NCBI GenBank assembly: GCA_035341015.1
Contig: DAOQUL010000012.1
Coordinates: 11,724-75,723 of the forward strand
Direction of reading: 5' to 3'
DNA length: 64,000 nucleotides
From: JAKQIM01 sp029557965
GTDB taxonomy: Bacteria; Chloroflexota; Anaerolineae; Anaerolineales; UBA4823
How positions within the stretch are numbered: the stretch's first letter is position 1; each line of letters begins with the position of its first letter. The position numbers and the translations under genes are program-made. Positions 58,362 to 64,000 of this stretch are shown here, in pieces. Below the pieces are notes generated by a model. That model had not been told where the DNA came from, did no database searches, and was given only the letters and a program-made list of their open reading frames with translations.

Positions 58362-60776
58362 ATGGAGCACATCGAAAAGGCAAAGACGCTTGTGGCGCAG
58401 ATGACCCTGGCAGAAAAGGCGAACTTATGCTCGGGCAAGGATTTTTGGATGATGAAGGGCGTGGAGCGCCTGGGATTGCCAGAGATCATGGTGACGGACG
58501 GGCCGCACGGCTTGCGCAAACAAAGGGCCGACGCTGATCACCTGGGCATCAACCAATCTGTGCCGGCGGTGTGCTTTCCCACGGCCTCGGCCACGGCGTG
58601 CTCGTTTGACCGCCAATTATTGACAGAGATCGGGCAGGCCATTGCCGAGGAGTGCCGGCAAGAAAGTGTGGCCGTGTTGTTGGGGCCTGGCATCAATATC
58701 AAGCGCTCGCCGCTGTGCGGGCGCAACTTTGAGTATTTCAGCGAAGACCCGTTTGTATCTGGAGAATTGGGAGCAGCTTTTATCGACGGTGTGCAAAGCC
58801 AGAACGTGGGCGTTTCGCTAAAGCATTTTGCGGCCAATAACCAGGAAAAACGGCGTATGGTGGTTGATTCGGTGGTGGATGAGCGCACCTTGCGTGAGAT
58901 CTACCTGGCCGGCTTTGAGCAGGCGGTCAAGAAAGCCAGGCCATGGACGGTGATGTGCTCGTATAACCGGCTGTTTGGGCAGTTCGCCAGCGTGAATAAG
59001 CGCTTGCTGACCGAGATCCTGCGCGATGAATGGGGCTTTGAGGGGGTGGTGGTTTCGGATTGGGGCGCTACCGCAAACCGGGTTAGGGGCCTGGAGGCCG
59101 GGCTTGACCTGGAGATGCCGCACCTGGAAGGCACCAACGATGCGCGTATCGTGCAGGCGGTGGAAAGCGGCATGCTGCCAGTGGAGATTTTGGACGCCGC
59201 GGCTGTGCGGCTGACCGCCATGATCTTGCGTGCCCAAGAGCGGCAGGCTTTTAGATACGATGCCGATGCCCATCATGCCCTGGCGCGGCGAGCGGCGGCG
59301 CAATCGGCGGTGCTCTTGAAAAACGAGGACAATATCTTGCCCGGCAGGGCCGACCAAAAGGCGGCAGTCATTGGGGCTTTTGCGGTGACCCCGCGTTACC
59401 AGGGGGCAGGCAGCTCGAAGATCCAGCCGCTGCGCCTGGACAGTGCCCGCGATGAGTTGAAGAAGCTGGGATTGGATATTGAGTACGCAGAAGGCTACCG
59501 GCTGGACACCGATCTGCCGGATGAGGCCCTGGTGCAAGAGGCTTGCCGGGTGGCGGAGGGCAAGGATATCGTTTATATTTTCGCGGGCCTGCCCGACCGT
59601 TATGAGGCAGAAACCTTTGATCGCGAGAGCATGAAGATGCCCGAGAGCCACGTACGGCTGATCGAGGCGGTGAGCCGGGTGAACCAGCACGTGGTGGTGA
59701 TCTTGCACGGGGGGGCGCCCATGGAGCTGGTGTGGGCCGATGGGGTGCAGGGTATTTTGCTGATGTACCTGGGCGGTGAGGCATGCGGCGGCGCCTGTGC
59801 CGACCTGCTGTTGGGGGTGGTCAATCCGGGCGGTAAGCTGGCTGAAACCTGGCCTTTCACGGCCGCGGACGCTTCCTCGCACGTTTACTTCCCTGGCTAT
59901 CCGCTGACGGTGGAATACCGCGAGGGGCTCTTCGTGGGCTACCGCTATTACGATACGGCCCAAAAAGCGGTCCGCTATCCGTTTGGCTACGGGTTGGCCT
60001 ACACCCGTTTTGAGTACAGCAACCTACGCTTGTCGGCTGACCAGATCAAAGACAGCGATACGCTGACCGTATCGTGTACCGTCACCAATGTTGGCTCGCG
60101 GGCGGGCAGTGAGGCGGTGCAGTTATACGTTTCAAGAAAGGGTTCGGTCATCATCCGGGCCGAGCAAGAGCTGAAGGGATTTGAAAAGCTGTACCTGGAG
60201 GCAGGCCAAAGCCAGGAGGTGCGCTTTACCCTATCTGGACGAGATTTCGCTTACTACAACACCGAGTTAGGCGGTTGGCACGTGGAAGATGGCGAATACG
60301 AGGTGCGGGCCAGTGCCTCCAGTCGGGACCTGCGCTTATCGGCCAGGGTGCGTGTAGTGAGCAGTGTGCATGCCCATCTGCCGGACCTGCGCGCGACGGC
60401 CCCGTGCTATTACGATCTGTCGGGCGGGATGCAGGTCTCAGACGACGAATTCAAGGCGCTATTAGGACGGCCGATCCCAGCCAGGGAGAGGCAAAAAGGC
60501 GCCCCCCATACGATCAATTCTTCTCTAACCGATATCCAGGATAAATGGCTGGGCCGGCAGATTTGGAACTACATGCGTAAACAGATCGACACGGTGATGA
60601 AGGACGACCCCGAGATGAAGATGCTGGCGGAGAATATGTTGGTGGATGCGCCGCTGCGGGCTTTGACCATGATGTCTAACGGGGGGATGTCGGTTGCCCA
60701 GGTGGAAGGGTTGGTGGAGATTTTAAATGGGCATCTTGTGGCAGGTATCAAATTGTTGATGAAAAGGAAACCCTGA
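58362..60776 (+). CDS. GH3 beta-glucosidase-family enzyme
   Basis: About 804 residues from ATG 58362 (AGGAG at 58351-58355). GH3 N-domain with GLPEIMVTDGPHGLR, KHFAANNQE and the nucleophile Asp in VVSDWGA; the second domain and a fibronectin-like C-domain (SYTVSCTVTNVGS-type strands) follow, then a ~130-residue tail not usual in the family (RQIWNYMRKQIDTVMKDDPE). No signal peptide, so it should act inside on imported beta-glucosides. It overlaps the GH2 start by one base. Confidence 0.9.
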   Translation: MEHIEKAKTLVAQMTLAEKANLCSGKDFWMMKGVERLGLPEIMVTDGPHGLRKQRADADHLGINQSVPAVCFPTASATACSFDRQLLTEIGQAIAEECRQESVAVLLGPGINIKRSPLCGRNFEYFSEDPFVSGELGAAFIDGVQSQNVGVSLKHFAANNQEKRRMVVDSVVDERTLREIYLAGFEQAVKKARPWTVMCSYNRLFGQFASVNKRLLTEILRDEWGFEGVVVSDWGATANRVRGLEAGLDLEMPHLEGTNDARIVQAVESGMLPVEILDAAAVRLTAMILRAQERQAFRYDADAHHALARRAAAQSAVLLKNEDNILPGRADQKAAVIGAFAVTPRYQGAGSSKIQPLRLDSARDELKKLGLDIEYAEGYRLDTDLPDEALVQEACRVAEGKDIVYIFAGLPDRYEAETFDRESMKMPESHVRLIEAVSRVNQHVVVILHGGAPMELVWADGVQGILLMYLGGEACGGACADLLLGVVNPGGKLAETWPFTAADASSHVYFPGYPLTVEYREGLFVGYRYYDTAQKAVRYPFGYGLAYTRFEYSNLRLSADQIKDSDTLTVSCTVTNVGSRAGSEAVQLYVSRKGSVIIRAEQELKGFEKLYLEAGQSQEVRFTLSGRDFAYYNTELGGWHVEDGEYEVRASASSRDLRLSARVRVVSSVHAHLPDLRATAPCYYDLSGGMQVSDDEFKALLGRPIPARERQKGAPHTINSSLTDIQDKWLGRQIWNYMRKQIDTVMKDDPEMKMLAENMLVDAPLRALTMMSNGGMSVAQVEGLVEILNGHLVAGIKLLMKRKP

Positions 60777-62554
60777 TGATGACCCTCTGGCAGCCTGTAT
60801 CCGGAAACCTGATGACCCGTTGGGGCAGAGAGGTAAGCCCCGAAAATGCCTGGCTGGAATACCCCCGACCTCAATTGGCGCGCCCTGAATGGCTGAACTT
60901 GAATGGCCTGTGGGATTGCGCCACTGTGCCGTTTGAGGTAGAGATGGCCCACGAATTCCCAGAGAAGATCCTGGTGCCCTATCCCATCGAATCGGCCCTC
61001 TCGGGGGTGGGGCGGGAGCTGCAGCCGGATGAGCGGCTGTGCTACCGGCGGAGATTTAGCCTTCCCGAAGCGTGGGCGGCGAAGCGTGTGCTGCTGCATT
61101 TTGGCGCCGTCGATTGGCAGGCTACTGCCTGGTTGAATGGCAATCAGCTTGGCGTGCACCAGGGCGGGTACCTGCCCTTTATCTTTGAGCTGACCCCTTA
61201 TTTGCGGGCCGGCGAGAACGAGCTGCTGGTGGCGGTGTGGGACCCCACAGATGCCCACTGGCAGCAGCGAGGCAAACAGGTGCTGGAGCCGCGCACCATC
61301 TGGTACAGCCGCGTCTCGGGCATCTGGCAAACGGTGTGGCTGGAGCCTGTGCCTGAGACATTCATTTCGGGGTTGAAGATCACACCAGATATTGATGCGC
61401 AGACCGTGGAAGTGGATGTGCGGGTGGATGGGAAGCAGGACCTGCTCCAGGGGGTGCGGGTTTGGGTTGGCATGGAGGGCAGCCCGGTGGCCCAGGCGGC
61501 GGTGGATGCCGGAACCGGGAAGGCCAGCCTGGCGATCCCTGAGCCCAGGTTGTGGAGCCCCGATACGCCGCATTTGTATGACCTGGTGGTGGAGGTGGGT
61601 GAGGACCGGGTGGAGAGTTACTTTGGGATGCGCAAGTTCAGCCTGGGCCCAGATGCACAGGGACGGGTGCGCCTATGCCTGAACAACCAGCCCTTGTTCC
61701 AATATGGCCCGTTGGACCAGGGCTATTGGCCGGATGGCTTGTATACGCCACCCAGCGCCGAGGCCATGCGCTTTGACCTGGAGATGATCAAGGGCTTGGG
61801 CTGTAACATGGTGCGCAAGCATATCAAGGTTGAGCCAGCGCGTTATTATTACGACTGCGACCGGCTGGGGTTGATCGTGTGGCAAGATATGATGAGCGGC
61901 GGGCATGCGGTCAGCGAGACCACCTCTTTCTTGACCATTATCTTTGGCTCGCGGCGGCGCGATCATCATTACCGTTATGCCGGGCGCGAGGCGGCAGAAA
62001 GCCGCGCCGACTACCAGCGTGAGTTGATCGAGCTGGTGGACCATCTTTATAACTTTGCCTGTATTGGGGTGTGGGTGCCTTTTAATGAAGGCTGGGGGCA
62101 GTTTGACGCCAAAGCGACGGCCGACTGGCTCAAAGCCTACGACCCCACGCGCCTGGTGGATCATGCCAGCGGTTGGTTTGACCAGGGCGGGGGAGATTTC
62201 AAGAGTTTGCATGTTTACTTCAAGAAGCTGCCGCTGAACAAGCCGGAGGCGCGGCGTGCGCTGGTGCTCTCGGAATTTGGCGGGTATGCGCTCAACCTCA
62301 AGGAGCATGCCTGGAAACCGGAGGTTGAGTTTGGATACGCCAAATATGCCACGGTCGAGGCGCTGACGCAAGCCTACCTGGACCTGCTGGATAACCAACT
62401 GCGGCCCTGGGTGGAACGCGGGCTGTCTGCGGCGATTTATACGCAGACAACAGATGTAGAAATCGAGGTCAACGGGTACCTGACTTACGACCGCGAGGTA
62501 GAGAAGATGGATTTTGCCCGCCTGCGCCTGGCGCACCGGGCGTTGTATGGATAG
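60776..62554 (+). CDS. GH2 beta-galactosidase/beta-glucuronidase-family enzyme
   Basis: 592 residues. An N-terminal jelly-roll domain (LNLNGLWDCATVPFEVEM), a beta-sandwich, and the TIM barrel with the acid/base Glu in PFNEGW and the likely nucleophile Glu in LSEFGG. Shorter than LacZ (~1000), in the range of compact GH2 enzymes. Starts TGATG on the GH3 stop, so they form a coupled pair. Substrate not determined. Confidence 0.87.
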   Translation: MMTLWQPVSGNLMTRWGREVSPENAWLEYPRPQLARPEWLNLNGLWDCATVPFEVEMAHEFPEKILVPYPIESALSGVGRELQPDERLCYRRRFSLPEAWAAKRVLLHFGAVDWQATAWLNGNQLGVHQGGYLPFIFELTPYLRAGENELLVAVWDPTDAHWQQRGKQVLEPRTIWYSRVSGIWQTVWLEPVPETFISGLKITPDIDAQTVEVDVRVDGKQDLLQGVRVWVGMEGSPVAQAAVDAGTGKASLAIPEPRLWSPDTPHLYDLVVEVGEDRVESYFGMRKFSLGPDAQGRVRLCLNNQPLFQYGPLDQGYWPDGLYTPPSAEAMRFDLEMIKGLGCNMVRKHIKVEPARYYYDCDRLGLIVWQDMMSGGHAVSETTSFLTIIFGSRRRDHHYRYAGREAAESRADYQRELIELVDHLYNFACIGVWVPFNEGWGQFDAKATADWLKAYDPTRLVDHASGWFDQGGGDFKSLHVYFKKLPLNKPEARRALVLSEFGGYALNLKEHAWKPEVEFGYAKYATVEALTQAYLDLLDNQLRPWVERGLSAAIYTQTTDVEIEVNGYLTYDREVEKMDFARLRLAHRALYG

Positions 62555-62595
62555 TGAATGAAAAACGGCGCCTGAGCGCCGTTTTTCATTCACTA
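62552..62595. terminator. Bidirectional terminator with 20-bp perfect stem
   Basis: 62552-62571 pairs perfectly with 62576-62595 around a CTGA loop, with A5 and T5 runs in the stem. The GH2 stop codon (62552-62554) begins the left arm. It separates GH2 from the convergent transporter gene. Confidence 0.9.
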
Positions 62596-62601
62596 CTTGC
62601 A

Positions 62602-63882
62602 CTACTTGGCTTGTGCCCGTTGGCGCATCAGGTCGCGCAGGGCTTTGGTTTCGGGGCCGATGAAGAACAGGGCACCCAGGTAGAACACGAAGCACAATGC
62701 CCAGGCCGTGATGCTGACCGTGAGGATGGCGGTTTGCTTGGTGGTAGCCAGGGCGATAGCGCCAGCCAGGGTGGGGGCCAGGGCTGCGCCGCTGTTTTCG
62801 ACGAAGTATTCTACCGATTGGGCGGTGGAGCGCACTTCGGGGGCGGTTACATCGAAAACGGTGGCGACCACGTTGGGCGAAGAGAAGGGCATGAAGAGGG
62901 CTGAGAGGGACATAAAGATGAAGAATTGGGTGCGCCCTTCGATTGGGGTTTGGATAGCCAGGTATAAGAAGATGGCGCCCATGACAACGCCGATGCAGGA
63001 GATAATGATGCGGCCTTTGGGCGTCTTTTTGAATAGCCAGTCGCCAAGCGAGCCGCCCACCAGGTAGCCGATAGCCAGGATGATAACAACGGGGCCCATG
63101 GTCATCAGCACCGCGTTCTCATCATAACCGCGTTCGGTCTGTAGATAACCGAAGAAGAAGAAAGTAATGACATTCCAGGGGAACACGCCGGCAAAACCCT
63201 GCAAGAAGACGAACCACATGGTCTTCTTTTTGAAGATCTCTTTGACCGCCGGCCAGGAAAATTTGAACTGGGTGATCTCTTGCATGCCATCAAATTCGGG
63301 CTCGGCCTTGCCGCGTGGCATATCTTTGATGCCGAAGAAGATGACCGCGGCAATCACCAGGCCAAGAGAGCCGGTGATGTAAAAGATCGAGCGCCAGCCG
63401 CCGATGAGGGGGGCAACAATCAGGGCCAAGATCATGCCTACCAAGTAGCCGATGGGTTGGGCGAACTGCAAGATGCCGTAGATCCGGCTGCGCATTTCAG
63501 GGTGGAAGTAGTCGGCGACCAGGCTGTACATGCCAGGGTAGGAAGAGTCGTCGATGCCGGTGGAGGCACGCGTGACGAGAAACTGCGGGAAGGTTTTGGC
63601 GATGGAGCTCAGCCAGGTGGTAGCGCCCCAAATGAAGGAGGCTAAAGCCAGCAACCGGGCGCGCGAGAAGCGGTCACACAAGTAGCCCCACACAGGGTAT
63701 AAGAGGCTGGCGACGATGAGAGAACCTGAGTTGATCATTCCCCACTGCAAATCGTTCAATCCAAAGGTGGTGCTGATGGGCGTTTGCATCGAACCGATCA
63801 TGAGCTTATCGGTTTGGTGCAGCAGCATGAACAGGAAAAAGACGACGATCACGAAAATGCTGTAGGAACGGCTGGTCTTCAA
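62602..63882 (-). CDS. MFS transporter
   Basis: About 426 residues with 12 hydrophobic segments and the MFS loop pattern GYLCDRFSRARLLALAS after segment 2, with LGDWLFKKTPKGR in the second half. TTG 63882 is chosen because GGAGG is 5 nt before it; a TTG at 63894 is also in frame. A sugar or sugar-acid substrate is suggested by the GH3/GH2 neighbours and the operator-controlled promoter. Confidence 0.85.
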   Translation of the reverse strand: MKTSRSYSIFVIVVFFLFMLLHQTDKLMIGSMQTPISTTFGLNDLQWGMINSGSLIVASLLYPVWGYLCDRFSRARLLALASFIWGATTWLSSIAKTFPQFLVTRASTGIDDSSYPGMYSLVADYFHPEMRSRIYGILQFAQPIGYLVGMILALIVAPLIGGWRSIFYITGSLGLVIAAVIFFGIKDMPRGKAEPEFDGMQEITQFKFSWPAVKEIFKKKTMWFVFLQGFAGVFPWNVITFFFFGYLQTERGYDENAVLMTMGPVVIILAIGYLVGGSLGDWLFKKTPKGRIIISCIGVVMGAIFLYLAIQTPIEGRTQFFIFMSLSALFMPFSSPNVVATVFDVTAPEVRSTAQSVEYFVENSGAALAPTLAGAIALATTKQTAILTVSITAWALCFVFYLGALFFIGPETKALRDLMRQRAQAK

Positions 63883-63912
63883 TCGAGCCTCCAATGGGCA
63901 GAAATTTTGCTA

Positions 63913-63942
63913 ACTATAACCGATTTTGCAGTCGAATGCAAA
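63913..63942 (-). promoter_or_regulatory. Promoter and perfect palindromic operator of the MFS gene
   Basis: On the minus strand TTGCAT (63941-63936), a 17-nt spacer and TATAGT (63918-63913). The -35 box is part of the perfect repeat TTTGCA-N6-TGCAAA (63925-63942). A repressor such as a LacI-family protein bound there would block the promoter. The remaining 58 nt to the window edge show no gene. Confidence 0.65.
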
Positions 63943-64000
63943 TCTTTTGTTAGCGCGCCAAACCGATGGGGCGCGTCCTTGATAAAAATTGGCCCACGGG

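Overview
The window looks like chromosomal DNA from a Chloroflexota bacterium, most likely class Anaerolineae. This is inferred from GC-rich coding sequence with A/T-rich intergenic spaces, many lipoproteins with Thr/Pro/Ala-rich linkers behind the lipobox cysteine, very large multidomain signalling proteins, and a carbohydrate-scavenging gene set. No rRNA, tRNA, CRISPR array, transposase or phage gene was seen.

Layout. (1) 1-17265, + strand: an alpha-glucan (starch/maltodextrin) locus. It holds the tail of one sugar permease, a complete MalE/MalF/MalG-type importer, a cytoplasmic GH13 enzyme, a glycogen-binding-domain/esterase protein, a secreted GH13 lipoprotein, a membrane GT-C protein fused to a beta-propeller, a GH57 lipoprotein, a second sugar-binding lipoprotein and a third GH13. 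The secreted amylases would cut polymer outside, the importer would bring in oligosaccharides, and the cytoplasmic GH13 enzymes would finish them. (2) 17300-20955: housekeeping and unknown genes (HEAT-like, zinc ribbon, SH3-like, IscA-like, DUF2270-DUF2179). (3) 20967-25200: an Rrf2-family regulator translationally coupled to a pstSCAB importer. (4) 25222-34197, - strand: APH-like kinase, TgpA-like transglutaminase, DUF58 protein, an AHSA1-PDZ-DinB fusion, a fused E1 alpha/beta 2-oxoacid dehydrogenase and an HD hydrolase. (5) 34309-43781: a 1530-residue sigma/anti-sigma/double-propeller/LysM fusion, a dual-specificity phosphatase, PspC, and a GGDEF-NTPase-TPR protein. (6) 43826-49975, - strand: a patchy accessory segment with a nitroreductase gene and two degenerate copies, a HepT/MntA toxin-antitoxin pair, palindromic repeats, a frameshifted exported protein, a class III cyclase-ATPase-TPR protein and a VapBC-like module with a broken toxin. 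(7) 50066-63942: an Opp/Dpp-type ABC importer with unusual insertions in both the binding protein and one permease, followed by GH3 and GH2 enzymes and a convergent MFS transporter. This suggests beta-linked oligosaccharide uptake and hydrolysis.

The strongest candidate for something new is the protein at 34309-38901. It appears to hold a sigma-like module, a zinc anti-sigma finger, one membrane anchor, two outside seven-blade propellers and a LysM domain in one chain. Other recurring features are a hairpin terminator after each of three transporter binding-protein genes and before the permease genes, several start codons about 6 nt behind a -10 box (leaderless expression), and toxin-antitoxin reading frames joined by ATGA overlaps to unrelated neighbours. 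All family names come from reading motifs by eye; no database search was run.
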